A stretch of DNA of 64,000 bases from Bos javanicus (taxonomy: Eukaryota > Chordata > Mammalia > Artiodactyla > Bovidae), in the NCBI RefSeq assembly GCF_032452875.1, contig NC_083897.1, positions 5,872,854 to 5,936,853 on the forward strand, written 5' to 3'. This document shows positions 11,771 to 23,680 of this stretch, piece by piece. The notes below the pieces were generated by a model. That model saw nothing but the letters and a program-made list of their open reading frames with translations, had not been told where the DNA came from and searched no databases. Each line of letters opens with the position of its first letter. Position 1 is the stretch's first letter. A program made the translations under genes and the position numbers.

Positions 11771-13225
11771 AGTGTGATGATTTGATATCTGTATACATTT
11801 TGAAAGGATTCCCACCTTTCATAGTTAATTAACACATTTTTTTGTGTGTGTGAGAATGGTGAAAGATATACCCTTAGTAAATTTCAGTTTATGATTCAGT
11901 ATTATCAACTGTAATTAACATGCTATACACTAGATTTCAAAAGTTATTCATCTTACAACTAAAAGTTTGTATCCTTTTACCATCCTGTCCACATTTCCCC
12001 TGCCTGTCAGCTCCTGACAACCACCATTCTCTCTGTTTCTATGAGTTTAGTTGTTTTCTTTTTTTGATTCTACATATAGATTGGAATAATGTAGTATTTG
12101 TCTTTCTCTGTCTGGCTTATGTAAACCCTCCAGGTTTGTACAGGATTTCACAAATGACAAGATTATTTTTAAGGTGAGTAATATTCCATTGTGTTATATA
12201 CAAAAAATACATATTTTTACCCTTTCATCCATAGGTAAGCAGTTTGTTTCCATATTTTGGTTATTGTGGATTTAGTACAAAAAACATGGAGTTTCAGATA
12301 TCTCTGTGATCTAGTGGTTTTGTTTCCTTCAGATATATACTCATAAATGGGATTCCTGGATCATATGGTAGTTTAATTTAAAATTTCTTAAGGAACCTCC
12401 ATAGAGGTTTTCATCGTGGCTATATGGATTTACATGCCCACCAGCAGTGCACAATGTTCCCTTTTCTCCACATTCTCTCTAACACTTGTTATCTCTTGTC
12501 TTTTTGATAATAGGTATCTTCACAGATGTGAGGCAATATTTCATTGTGGTTTGGATTTTCATTTCCCTGGTGATTAGTGATGTTGAGCATCTTTTCATAT
12601 ACTTATTGACCATTTATATGTCTTCCTTGGAGATACGTCTATTCAGATCATTTGCCCATTTTTTATTTGGGTAACTGGTTTTGTTAATGAGTTGTACGAG
12701 TTCCTAATATATTTTGGATATTAACACTTTATGTATTTTGGATATTAACTCCTTATCAGATATGTGGTTTCCAAATATCTTTTACATTCTGTAAGTTTCC
12801 ATTTTATTCTGTTGATGATTACCTTTAAGCAAAAGCTTTTTAGATTTGATATAGTTCCACTTGTTTATTTTTTGTCTTTTTTGGTTTGCTTTTGATAAGA
12901 AATATACAAAATTATTGCTAAGACAAGTGTCAAGGAACTTATCCCTTGTGTTTTCTTCTAGGAGCTTTATGGTTTCAGGTCTTACCTTCACATCTTCAAT
13001 CATTTTGAGTTGATTTTGTGTATGGTATACGATACCAGTTTCATTCATTTGCAAGTGAATATCCTTTTTCGCCAGTACTATTTATTGAAGAGACTATCCT
13101 ATCCTGTATAGTTTTGGTGCCTTTGTTGAAAATTAATTGGCCATATATGTATGGATTTATTTCTGGACTTTTGATTTCATTGCATTTGTCTAAATATCTG
13201 GTTTCATGCTGTGCCATTTGACCTA
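11771..13225 (-). mobile_element. Old L1 (L1MA/MB-like) 3' portion, antisense
   Basis: Reverse complement of an L1 3' UTR (11,771-about 12,180) and the ORF2 C-terminal half. Diagnostic antisense blocks are GAGTAATATTCCATTGTG (12,175), GGATCATATGGTAG (12,358), CCCACCAGCAGTGCACAATG (12,438), and GTTTCATTCATTTGCAAGTG near 13,040. Stops throughout. A 16-bp piece (TATTTTGGATATTAAC) is tandemly repeated at about 12,711 and 12,735. Confidence 0.85.
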
Positions 13226-13329
13226 ATAGTGGAACACGGATGTGAATTAGGGAAAGAACAAAAAGTGTGGTCTTGGCCCAAGAGTAGATTCTATTGTCTC
13301 CTATCACCATATCTATTCACTTAAACCAG

Positions 13330-13630
13330 CATCTGTATTCATTTTCTTTGCCTTCCTGCTAGTTAGAATAGATGAATTCCCTGTGCTCCTAAGAAAACCA
13401 ATCTTTCCAGTTTTGTGCTAGATCATAACCCTTTTCACCTTGTCAAGAACGCTATGTTAGCTGTTCTCCTACATGATCAATTTTTCTTTCTCTGTGGTTA
13501 TTCCCTTTAGCATACCAATGTGCCCTTTCTCCCACCTTAAAAGAAACCAATCTCTTAAATCTAGTCCCCTATGTTCTACCACCTTCCTCCTGATTTTTCT
13601 ATTCTTTGCTGTGGAAGTCCTCAAAGTTTA
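13330..13630. repeat. Probable ancient mammalian repeat, family unresolved
   Basis: The TTTAGCATACCAATGTGCCC and CCCACCTTAAAAGAAACCAA blocks recall a widespread old mammalian repeat, but I cannot name it. No coding potential. Confidence 0.35.
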
Positions 13631-13659
13631 AAACACTTTAATCTCTAAATCCTGTGTTA

Positions 13660-13798
13660 TGTTTGATTTTGATTGTTTCTCTCACCCAGAATGTCAGTTC
13701 TACCTGGCATGATTTTTGTTTGTTTTGTTCCATGAATTGCCAGCACCTAGAACAGTACCTGGAACACAGTAGGGACTCAATAAATACTAGATGAATAG
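13660..13798 (+). mobile_element. L2 LINE 3' end
   Basis: The block CCAGCACCTAGAACAGTACC followed by GGAACACAGTAGGGACTCAATAAATA (seen in full at 13,740-13,787) is the hallmark L2 3' terminus. Sense, ancient, no ORF. Confidence 0.85.
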
Positions 13799-14929
13799 TA
13801 GTTAATTTTCTTTTAAATTTATTAGTCAGCATCTGTGTAAATAAGTGTTGGTCCATATTGTATCTACTGATAACAATGTGTTGAGAGTAAACGACATTAA
13901 TATAGAGTTCATGTGGTAAGGTGAGACCTCCTAGAGGAGTTTAAAAAAACTTGAGACTTCTGATTTTTTCACATCTTGTTTGGTGTTTTTCTATGATCTT
14001 GTTCTTCCAATTAGTGCTTCAGGTTCTCTGTATTTCTCTTGGGCATGGTTAATCCTGGAGACACAAGTTTTGGAGGTAGTTCTGTTTTGTGCCTCTTGCT
14101 GACAGAGCTATGAACTCTAAATAGAACTGGAGAAAATGAAAGTCTGCTTTTCATTCACTTATTTTCATCTTAGAGGCCTCTTAGCTCCTTTGTTAGTATC
14201 AGGGATAGGAAAGTGAAATCTCATCTTCATTATATTTCTAATTTCTATCTGTGAATAACAAGGATATTAAAAGCTGTCTGATAAATAATAAGACATAAAG
14301 TTGCCCTGGATTATTCTTGATGAAAGAACCTCCCATGCTAAAAGGACTGTTCTAAAATAATATTCTTCTTCTTGATATAATGTAGGAGGATTTTTTAAAT
14401 TTTTGTTTCTGGAGGGTCTCTGTGGTTCTGAGCCAAATGAAATTCTCAGCACTGTCAAAACGCCAAGGTTGGCCCTAAAAATATCACAGTCTTATGGGAG
14501 TGCTTAGTCTCTTGGGTTGTGCGGGATAGCAGAGATTATTGAGTTTACCTCACAGGGGAATTTTAAAAGTAATGTTAAGTTATATTTTTTGTTTTAATTC
14601 CTTAACATGTTATGGAAATGCAAATCAAGCAGGTCCAAAGTTTTAGCAGTAATTTACTCATGTCTGTCCCATGTATAGGGTAATGGGAGTATTAGGGTGA
14701 GTAAACCTGACATCAGATACTCCTCTTTGCATGTGGGCAGGAAGGAGAACTACCTCCAGGTAGTTTTCCAGATAATGATGCACAATGGACTAGGATGAAG
14801 TTCCTATTGTGTTCTAAAGTTGCAAACATTGATCATCAAACCTAGTAGGATAGAGCTCTAGAAGGCTGAGACATGGACATCAGACCTGTAACTGCTATAT
14901 TCCTGTATCAGAAAATAGGGCTAGTACAG
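13799..14929. other. Intergenic stretch, nothing recognised
   Basis: AT-rich DNA with no coding, RNA-gene or clear repeat signal. Confidence 0.5.
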
Positions 14930-16462
14930 TTGTGTAATGACAGGAAATATTAACAGTAGATATGTTGACATTTGGCCTTGGAGTACAAACAAAGCAGGCC
15001 AAAGGCTAACAGAGTTTTGCCAAGAGAACACACTGGTCATAGAAAACACCCTCTTTCAACAACACAAGAGAAGACTCTGCACATGGACATCACCAGATGC
15101 TCAATACCAAAATCAGATTGATTATATTCTTTGCAGCCAGAGATGGAGAAGCTCTATACAGTCAGCAAAAACAAGACTGGGAGCAGACTGTGGCTTATAA
15201 CATGAGCTCCTTATTGCAAAATTCAGACTTAAATTGAAGAGAGTAGGGAAAACCAGTAGACCATTTAGGTATGACCTAAATCAAATCCCTAACGATTATA
15301 CAGTGGAAGTGAGAAATAGATTCAAGGGATTGGATTTGATAGAGTGCCTGAAGAACTATGGACAGAGGTTTGTGGCATTGAACAGGAGGCAGTGATCAAG
15401 ACTGTCCCCAAGAAAGAGAAATACAAAAAAGCAAAATGTTTGTCTGAGGAGGCCTTACAAAGGCTGAGAAAAGAAAAGAAGCTTAAGGCAAAGGAGAAAA
15501 GGAAAGATATACCCATTTGAATGCAGAGTTCCAAAGAATGGCAAGGAGAGATAAGAAAGCCTTCTTCAATCATCATTGCAGAGAAATAGAGGAAAACAGA
15601 ATGGGAAAGACTAGAGATCTCTTCAAGAAAATTAGAGATACCAAGGGAACATTTCAGGCAAATATGGGCACAATAAAGGACAGAAATGGTATGGGCCTAA
15701 CAGAAGCAGTAGATATTAAAAGAGGTGGCAAAAATACACAGAAGAACTGTACAAAAAGATCTTCATGACCCAGATAAACATGATGGTGTTGATCACTCAC
15801 CTAGAGGCAGACATCCTGGAATGCAAAATCAAGTGGGCCTTAGGAAGGATCACTAGGAACAAAAGTAATGGAGGCGATGGAATTCCAGTTGAGCTATTTC
15901 AAATCCTGAAAGATAATGCTGTGAAAGTGCTGCACTCAATATGCCAGCACATTTGGAAAACTCAGCAGTGAACACATTACTGGAAAAGGTCAGTTTTCAT
16001 TCCAATCCCAAAGAAAGGCAACGCCACAGAATGTTCAAACTACCACACAATTGCACTCATCTTACACGCTAACAAGGTAATGCTCAAAATTATTCAAGCT
16101 AGGCTTCAACAGTACGTGAACTGTGAACTTCTAGATTGTTCAAGCTGGATTTTGAAAAGGCAGAGGAACCAGGGATCAAATTGCCAACATCCATTGGATC
16201 ATCAAAAAAGCAAGAGAGTTCCAGAAAAACATCTACTTCTGCTTTAATGACTACGCCAAAGCCTTTGACTGTGTGGATCACAACAAACTGTGGAAAATTC
16301 TTAAAGAGATTGGAGTACCAGACCACCTTACCTGCCTCCTGAGAAATCTGTATGCACGTCAAGAAGCAGCAGTTAGAACTGGACATGGAACAACAGACTA
16401 GTTCCAAATCGGAAAAGGAGTACATCAAGGCTATATACTGTCACCCTGCTTATATAACTACA
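14930..16462 (+). mobile_element. BovB LINE fragment, sense, truncated at both ends
   Basis: Sense copy starting near the end of the endonuclease region (TTTGGCCTTGGAGTAC) and running through the linker and reverse-transcriptase motifs A and B (about 16,240 and 16,420). It stops at GTCACCCTGCTTATATAACT. It lacks the YADD region, the 3' UTR and any tail. A LINE inserted by target-primed reverse transcription should keep its 3' end, so a later deletion or recombination removed it. The left boundary is approximate. Confidence 0.85.
14937..15971 (+). pseudogene. BovB ORF remnants (endonuclease end and linker)
   Basis: Open frames 14,937-15,200 (ends of the endonuclease domain: TEFCQENTLV, RRLCTWTSPDAQYQNQIDYIL), 15,517-15,768 (lysine-rich linker, GKTRDLFKKIRDTKGTF) and 15,765-15,971 (SNGGDGIPVELFQILKD, start of the reverse transcriptase). 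They are successive pieces of one ancestral BovB ORF, now split by frameshifts and stops. Not translated as an enzyme. Confidence 0.8.
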
Positions 16463-16985
16463 CATTGAGACTTCTCCCCTTTGATTGGGAAAGCAAACAC
16501 ATAATAAGGCTTAAAAACAATTATAAAACAGAGTAGTACAAATTTATCTATCTGGCTAATTCAAGGCCTGTACATGTCAAGCTGAATATTTAGGATCCTG
16601 CAGACAATTCATCTACATATCTATAGGATTTGGAAGCTTACTAGCTGAATGTTTTGGCTTAAGATTTTTATAATACCATTTGCTGAATCTCTATTCTTAG
16701 ATCTGACATAGGAAAATGGTATGGTGGTAGTCTTGGTTTTTGATAGTGTTGCATAATTATTCTTCTCAATCCCAACACATTGATAGGTATTTGAATATGT
16801 ATATGCGTATATTGGACATTGTGCCCTAAACAAGACCTACATAAACAACTTTTCAATTGGCATTTTCCTCCTCTATTACCAGTGCTATATTTGAATGCAC
16901 TGTTGGATGACTTTGTGCATAAGTGAGTTTAAAATAATTATAACCTGCCACATTTTATGTCTTGTTTCAATCGAATGTTTTTAGT
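16463..16985. other. Intergenic stretch, nothing recognised
   Basis: AT-rich sequence between a truncated BovB and an old L1. No supported feature. Confidence 0.45.
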
Positions 16986-17221
16986 TGTGCTTTATTGGCA
17001 ATTCCAGTGACTTGGAAATGGACTGATACATGTAGATCCTTACTAGTGGACATTTTGATTGTTTCCAAGCCTTTATTTTTCCCCAAATTTCTACAATGAG
17101 CATTTTTATGCATGCTCAGAAATAGTTTCTCTAGGCTATTTTCCTAGAAATGGAATAGCTGGGTCATCATGTATACGTGTCTTTAATTTTATTAGATATT
17201 GTTCTGTATATCTATCTGTTT

Positions 17222-17293
17222 ATATATATCAATATATATATTGATATATATAAATATATATATATATAAATATATATAAATATATATATATAT
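17222..17293. repeat. (TA)n-rich low-complexity tract
   Basis: About 70 bp of alternating TA with short TATAAATA interruptions. It can form cruciform or hairpin structure; likely length-polymorphic. Confidence 0.9.
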
Positions 17294-17347
17294 TTACCTC
17301 TACCTGAGGTCTATAAGCATTTACCTTTCTCTCTATCAAATGCTTGT

Positions 17348-17463
17348 ATTATCTTTTTTTTAATTTTATTTATTTATTTTTTTAATTTTATTTTTAAACT
17401 TTACATAATTGTATTAGTTTTGCCAAATATCAAAATGAATCCATCACAGGTATACATGTGCTA
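17348..17463 (-). mobile_element. L1_BT 3' tail, antisense, severely truncated
   Basis: About 115 bp: reverse-complement poly(A)-rich tail then ACATAATTGTATTAGTTTTG and CCATCACAGGTATACATGTG of the young ruminant L1 3' UTR. Identical diagnostic words occur at 25,550 and 37,300. Confidence 0.85.
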
Positions 17464-17835
17464 TGAATATGAATTTTTGTTCATCTTATTTAAGAAATTT
17501 TTATTTGCCATAATGTTACAATTATTCTGCTATAATTGTATTCATGATGTATGCTAGGGCTCAGGTTTTATATCTTTTATATGTGTAACCACTAGTATTA
17601 CTTTAATAAGTAGCTTATCATTTTTCCACTAATTTGTGATGCCTTCTTTATCATAAACCATATTTACATATGTACTTGAGTCTACTATTCTCTTTTTTTA
17701 GTCCCATTAGTTTATTTGTCCTCCCGGGGTCAATGTCACATTGACTTATGAAGCATTATAATAAATCATGATGTATTACAATAGCTTTGTATTTACTTCT
17801 TGTTCTTCCTCAAAATTGTGTCTTAGCTATCTCTT

Positions 17836-18105
17836 GGAGAAGGCAATGGCACCCCACTCCGGTACTCTTGCCTGAGAAATCCCATGGACGGAGGAGCCTG
17901 GTGGGCTACAGTCCATGGGGTCGCGAGGAGTCGGACATGACTGAGTGACTTCACTTTCACTTTTCACTTTCATGCACTGGAGAAGGAAATGGCAACCCAC
18001 TCCAGTATTCTTGCCTGGAGAATCCCAGGGATGGGAGCCTGGTGGGCTGCCGTCTATGAGGTCACACAGAGTCGGACATGACTGATGTGACTTAGCAGCA
18101 GCAGC
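17836..18105 (+). mobile_element. BovA2 dimeric SINE
   Basis: Two BovA monomers with the CTTTCACTTTTCACTTTC linker and (AGC)n tail. Perfect 11-bp duplication AGCTATCTCTT at 17,825-17,835 and 18,106-18,116, the latter fused to the AGC tail. Confidence 0.93.
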
Positions 18106-18360
18106 AGCTATCTCTTACAAACTGTGAAGTCAGCTTCTCAAGTTCCAGAAGAAATTCTATTGATGAAATTAAATTGAGATAGCATTAATTTTATAGATTA
18201 ATTTGGAAGGATGATATAACTTCATGGTGTTGAGTATTCCCATCTATGATATAGTATAACTTTCAGTATATTAAGTATTCTAGAAACATATTTACTTTCC
18301 TCCCCAACATTTCAAGGAGTTTATAGCAGTTTAACTCCAATCAGCTCCTCACATTGTATG

Positions 18361-18680
18361 GGTTATGTGGTGCTTAGTCGCTCAGTCATGTCTGACTGTT
18401 TGTGACCCCATGGACTGCAGCCCAACAGGCTCCTCTGTCCATGGGATTCTCTGGGCAAGAATACTGGAGTAGGTTGCGGTGCCCTCCTCCAGGGGATCTT
18501 CCCAACCCAGATCTCCTGCATTGCAGGCTGATTCTTTACTATCTGAGCCATCAGGGAAGCCCAGGAATACAGGAGTCGGTAGCCTATCCCTTCTCCATGG
18601 GATCTTCCCTACCCAGGAATCAAACCAGTGTCTCCTGCATTGTAGGTGAATTCTTTATCAGCTGAGCTACTAGGGAAGCC
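18361..18680 (-). mobile_element. Two-headed Bov-tA SINE (Bov-tA3-like), antisense
   Basis: BovA body, tRNA-like head, partial BovA, second head, read in reverse complement. Flanks CCTCACATTGTATG (18,347-18,360) and CCTCACACTGCATATG (18,681-18,696) form an imperfect target-site duplication. Confidence 0.85.
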
Positions 18681-18696
18681 CCTCACACTGCATATG

Positions 18697-19088
18697 TAAT
18701 AACTATTTGATATATTAATTTCACTTTCTTTTAAACTATAGTTGATTCTTATTATGTATGTTGCTTGTAGCTAATTTTATTTACTTAGCTTTATTTAATA
18801 AGCTAGTCTTATTTTTAATCTCTTTCTTTATTACTGTTTTTTGTATTTTAATCCTTCCCTTTGGGCCACCTTTCCTTTTGTCCTCAATTGTGTTATTTAG
18901 TATTGTCCAGGGAGTGTCTATGGGTAACAAAATTAATATTTCTTTGTCTGTAAATACTTTTAATGTCTAGGTGTGTATTTCTTTTTCATTCTCTTTGTAC
19001 CTTTCAGTTTGATTTTGGAAAATTTGCCACCAATATCTGTTCAAATATTGCCTGACAGTGTTTCTAATATCTATTTCTATGATTCATA
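18697..19088. other. AT-rich stretch, nothing recognised
   Basis: T-rich sequence with a short open frame of no recognisable content. May be a decayed LINE. Confidence 0.4.
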
Positions 19089-19262
19089 CTCAGTTCAGTT
19101 GCTCATTGTGTCTGACTCTTTGTGACCCCATGGACTGCATCATGCTAGGCCTTCCTGTCCATCACCAACTCCCGGAGTTTACTCAAACTTGTGTCCGTCT
19201 AGTTGGTGATGCCATCCAACTATCTCATCCTCTGTCACCGCCTTCTCCTCCTGCCCCCAATC
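19089..19262 (-). mobile_element. BovB 3' terminal fragment, antisense
   Basis: About 175 bp of the reverse-complement BovB 3' end (TTCAGTTGCTCATTGTGTCT through CTTCTCCTCCTGCCCCCAAT). A strongly 5'-truncated insertion, too short for coding. Confidence 0.85.
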
Positions 19263-20270
19263 CCTCCCTGCCCTTCTCATCTCTCAAGCTCCCTTTCAAA
19301 ATTTCTATCTTTCCATTTCTGTGTGTTGTATTTTGGATAATTTTTTCAGATCTAGCTTTCATACTACAAATTTTTCTTCACTTATGTCTTTCTCATTTGG
19401 TGTTTGACTTGCTCCTGGAGTTTTTAGGGCAACTCTTTTTGTTTATTTTTATGTGAAGAATTCTATTTGGTTATTTTTTTAAATGATGAGTTCTTTTGCT
19501 GATGTCCTATTGATTCCTTGTGGTTTTTATTTCTTCATTTATTTCTTCAATCACTTTAAATATACTTATTTTATGGTTTATCTCAGATTGCTCTGTTTCA
19601 AGGTCTTAGAGGTACTAATCTTTCTGTGTGTGTTGACTGATGTACTTCTCCTAATAGATTGTTTCTTCGTGTGGTTTTAATTCTTTTATTAGAAGCGCAT
19701 CTTTAGTTTACTTGGAGGAGTAGGAGATGGGAAGCATTGAGTTTCTATGTGTCCCTGATTGTAGAAGTGTTATATCAAAAGTAATTTTGTACATGCTTCT
19801 GTCCAGAGCCCAGGAGTTTCTCTGTTTTAAAAACGTCATCATGTTAATTTCATTCTTCAAGGTTTCCCCTACTATGTGTGTATTTTAAATTCAGATTTGA
19901 CACGTGCATGGCACATGTGTGGCAACTTTGATTTCTTTTGAGAGACCTTTGCCCCACTCTGAACCATGGTTAATCAAAATTTGAATTTTCTCCCCATTGC
20001 TGATGGGTGGAGGCTTTCTAGTCCATCTTTGACTCAAAGGACAGTGCTACAGTGTTTTTGTCTTCATGTCCCTCAACAGGCGTTACAGCCCTAAAATCTA
20101 GGACCTATAATTAGTCAACTAATACCCTGGGCTTCCTAAACTTCTGCTCAAGGATTAATTGCTCTTGATTTTTTGAAGTTGTATGTACTTTTTTTTTTTA
20201 CAACTAGGATTTTTACTTTCTTTTTTCATACTTGAGCATTTAATTTTTTTAAATATATATTTTATCCAAT
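19263..20270. other. T-rich stretch, possibly decayed LINE
   Basis: Long pyrimidine-rich sequence with short open frames rich in Phe and Leu (for example 19,483-19,680). The texture recalls antisense LINE sequence, but I cannot align it to a named element. No gene supported. Confidence 0.35.
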
Positions 20271-22448
20271 AGTTACATGTATTTTTAGCTGAGGTGGGGT
20301 GTCCACGTTCACTCAGTTTTCCATGTTACCATAACCATCTCACTGTACATTTATTTCACTGCACTTCACGCATTAAGGGCCAATACCCCTGGGGTGGGTA
20401 CTGATGTTGCTGTGTATGCATGGATGTGATCGTGAACATGGGATTTCTTTATTGCAAATTTGCTTTATCTAATAGATTCTCTATCTCATTGCTTCTCATT
20501 CCATTTCTCACATGAGGTAGTATACTTTACTGGATTTTTTTTTACATTAGTATTGTTACCCTCCAATTTTTTTTTTTCTTTCTTATTTTTTGTGAGGGTT
20601 GGATAGGTATTATACATATGCACTTCTCTTCATGTATTTTTTTCTTAGTCCTTTGATGTGTAACATGGGAAAGTATTCATATGTATGATTTCTAAAGCCC
20701 ATTAAACCTCTGAAATTTAGTAAACTGTTGTTGTGCAATACTGTTCTCCTTTAAGAAAGAGCTAGATTTTAATTTTCATAGGATTGAGATTCATCTTGCC
20801 ATTTGCTTATTCTGATCTGTCTTATTGGAGTTGATGGAGTTGCAAATCAAGTTTCCTTTGAGAAATATAAATGACCTCATTTAATTTAGATAGTTTTTTA
20901 TGTTAATGTGCGTTATTTATAAAGGATTCACTTTGAGGAATTCAATTTGCAGCATGAATAGTTCAATTTCCAGGTATAGTATGATTTGGGACACAGTGAA
21001 GCATTTGGATTACAAAATCCAACAAATATTTGTAAAAACATCTAGAGTTGCACCCCTCGTGAAAATCCATTAAAAACTTGAAAATAGAAGGTAAAAGTGG
21101 CATTTAAATATCTCAGAATTGAAAGTTGAAGTGATAGATTTTGCATTTGTCTTATTGATTTTGGAGGTTTCTAGTTATCTTGGAAGATAAAAAGGTATCT
21201 AGAAATAACATTTTCTGTAAAAGTACATTTAACTGTACCTTAATTTTATGATTTTTATTATGGTACTTGCTTATTAGTCATACATAAAAGGGAATGCCAT
21301 TAGCTATAGGTTCTGTGCTTTAAATCATGCAGTGTACTATTCTTTGTTATTCTTTCTTTAGGCTTACGATTGCATTTATGATTCCAGATGGCAGTTGTTA
21401 CAAGAAGCAATTTGCCAAAAGCATACCAAATTAATATTCATTTAATGTGCACAAAAGTCAAAGGACTTCATCTTTTACTTCCATTTAATATTGCCTTTTC
21501 AGATGCTCCCCATGCATACTTTGTAGTCATTCATTTTTCCTGGCATGCACACTCTGTCAGATTTTCCTCATTCAGACATCTCCTTACATGAGTTCCTGGC
21601 TTTTAGTGAAGTCTGGAAATGCATCAATCAGTGAAAATCACCAAATTGTTACCTATGCACAAAAGCAAGTTGCCAGTTACAGTTACCTCGGTTGGGAACC
21701 TTAGAGGATTTGAGGCTTTTTATGCAGCATTAAGGTTACTTGCCTGCACATAATATTGCAATTATTAAATCCCAGCAGTGCTACTTGGAATAAAAGACAA
21801 ATGTTTATGTCTTTGAGGAGCTCATGTTCCACATCCACAAGGCAAGTATAATCCACACAACCTATTTATATAAAGATAATTTGGCACACTAGAGTTTACT
21901 AATTATTAAGGCACTGACTAACTCAGTAGCATACTAAAAACAAAGATCTGAAGCACACTCTCTTTTCTGGGTACCACGGCAAGGACAAAGGTTGAGAGGC
22001 TTATCTTGAAAGTGTCACTGAGCATATCTAACCTTTTGGGTCCCTTGCCATGGAAGCCACTTTAACATTGTTCTCTAGTGTTGTTTCAACAAGGGTGAAA
22101 ATAACAAAAGAGTTCGCTGAGAGTGGGAATAGAACTGCAGGAAACCACGACATAAAAAGTCAACTGACCTTTTTTATTTTTATACAATGAAGCAACTTAA
22201 AATGTCTCTGCTTACTAATAAGGTTGGAGTCCTCAGATATTTCTGATGAGATATGGTCCGAGTATTAGAAGTAATCTTCCATGTAGTGAATATGTTTTAC
22301 TGTGGTAGGTATTTTCAGCAAGAGGTCCCATGAAATCCTCCAGACCATGGGATAACTGACCTAGAGGCTTCAGGTTATCCCCACCCTCCATCTTTGTCCC
22401 TTAAACTGATTCTGTTTTGGTATCCATGGGCATCTCTTGCTTGTTTTT
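20271..22448. other. Repeat-poor, non-coding island
   Basis: About 2.2 kb without a recognisable mobile element in a window that is otherwise mostly repeats. Longest open frame here is 67 codons (21,388-21,591) without motifs. Could hold conserved regulatory DNA; that is inference only. Confidence 0.4.
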
Positions 22449-22460
22449 CTTATAAAGGCA

Positions 22461-22664
22461 GTCACTCAGTTGTGTACAACTCTTTGAAACCCCATGGACT
22501 GTAGCCTGCCAGGCTCCTCTGTCCATGGAATTCTTCAGGCAAGAAGACTGGAATGGGTTTGGTTGCCATTTCCTTCTCCAGGGGATCTTCCCAACCCAGG
22601 AACTGAACTCAGGTCTCTTGCATTACAGGCAGATTCTTTACCATTTGAGCCACCAGGGAAGCCC
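22461..22664 (-). mobile_element. Bov-tA SINE, antisense
   Basis: Complete BovA body and one tRNA-like head in reverse complement, ending CACCAGGGAAGCC. Imperfect duplication CTTATAAAGGCA (22,449-22,460) and CTTATCAAGGAA (22,665-22,676). Confidence 0.9.
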
Positions 22665-22715
22665 CTTATCAAGGAAGAGCACTGACAAAGTGATTTTCAG
22701 GCCTTCTTAAAAGCC

Positions 22716-23559
22716 AATAAGTTCAGTTCAGTCACTCAGTTGTATTTGACTCTGCGATCCCATGTACTGCAGCATGTGAGGTCTCCCTGTCCATCACCAA
22801 CTCCTGGAATTAACTCAAACTCATGTCCATTGAGTCGGTCATGCCATCCAACTCATCCTCTATCATCCCCTTCTCCTTCCACCTTCAATCTTTCCCAGCA
22901 TCAGGATCTTTTCAAATTAGTCAGTTCTGTGTATCAGGTGGCCAAAGTATTGGAGTTTCATCTTCAGCATCAGTCCTTCCAATGAATATTCAGTGTTGAT
23001 TTCCTTTCGGATGAACTGGTTGGATCTCTTTGCTGTCCAAGGGACTCTCAAGGGTCTTCTCCAACACCACAGTTCAAAAGCATCAATTCTTCTTCTATAA
23101 AGAAAGTGCTCGGCTTTCTTTATAGTCCAATTCTCACATCCATATATGACTACTGGAAAAATCATAGCTTTGACTAGATGGGCCTTAGTTGGCAAAGTAA
23201 TGTCTCTGCTTTTTAATATGCTGTCTAGGTTGGTCATAACTTTTCTTCCAGGAGCAAACATCTTTTAATTTCATGGCTGCAATTACCATCTGCAGTGATT
23301 TTGGAACCCCCAAAATTAAACTCTGTCACTGTTTCCGCATCTATTTGCCATGAAGTGATTGGACCAAATGCCATGATATTAGTTTTCTGAATGTTGAGTT
23401 TTAAGCCAACTTTTTCACTCTCCTCTTTCACTTTCATCAAGCAGCTCTTCAGCTCTTCTTTGCTTTCTGCCATAAGGGAGGTATCATCTGCGTTTCTGAA
23501 GTTATTGATATTCCTCCCAGCCATCTTGATTCCAGCTTGTGCTTCATCCAGTCCAGCAT
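22716..23559 (-). mobile_element. BovB LINE 3' part, antisense
   Basis: Reverse-complement BovB from its 3' terminus (22,721) to the region just downstream of motif B. Minus-strand frames 23,234-23,578 and 22,917-23,261 carry a decayed YADD region (NADDTSLMAESKEELK) and the C-terminal part (VHLVKAMIF-type block). Flanks TTAAAAGCC at 22,707-22,715 and 23,560-23,568. It is the left arm of an inverted BovB pair. Confidence 0.88.
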
Positions 23560-23680
23560 TTAAAAGCCTGTATCTCATTATTAAGACAAAATCTTCACAT
23601 TTTTGAATAATACAATGATAAGGACTTATTATCTGTCACAGCATACTCTCTGAATCTGTCAGGATATCAACAGTAAATAA

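Larger units (their letters stand above)
16990..18346 (-). mobile_element. Old L1M-type fragment, antisense, with three interruptions
   Basis: Reverse-complement old L1: 3'-region signature TTTTCCTAGAAATGGAATAGCTGGGTCAT (17,140-17,168 in part), then an ORF2 block CCACTAATTTGTGATGCCTTC (17,627) and GAAGTCAGCTTCTCAAGTTCC (18,125) followed by TTTTATAGATTAATTTGGAAGG. Interrupted by a (TA)n tract, an L1_BT tail and a BovA2. Very decayed. Confidence 0.7.

Noticed and set aside
17222..17293. TATA-box promoter or AT-rich replication origin
   Set aside because: It is a TA microsatellite with no associated gene or initiator; eukaryotic origins cannot be called from such sequence.
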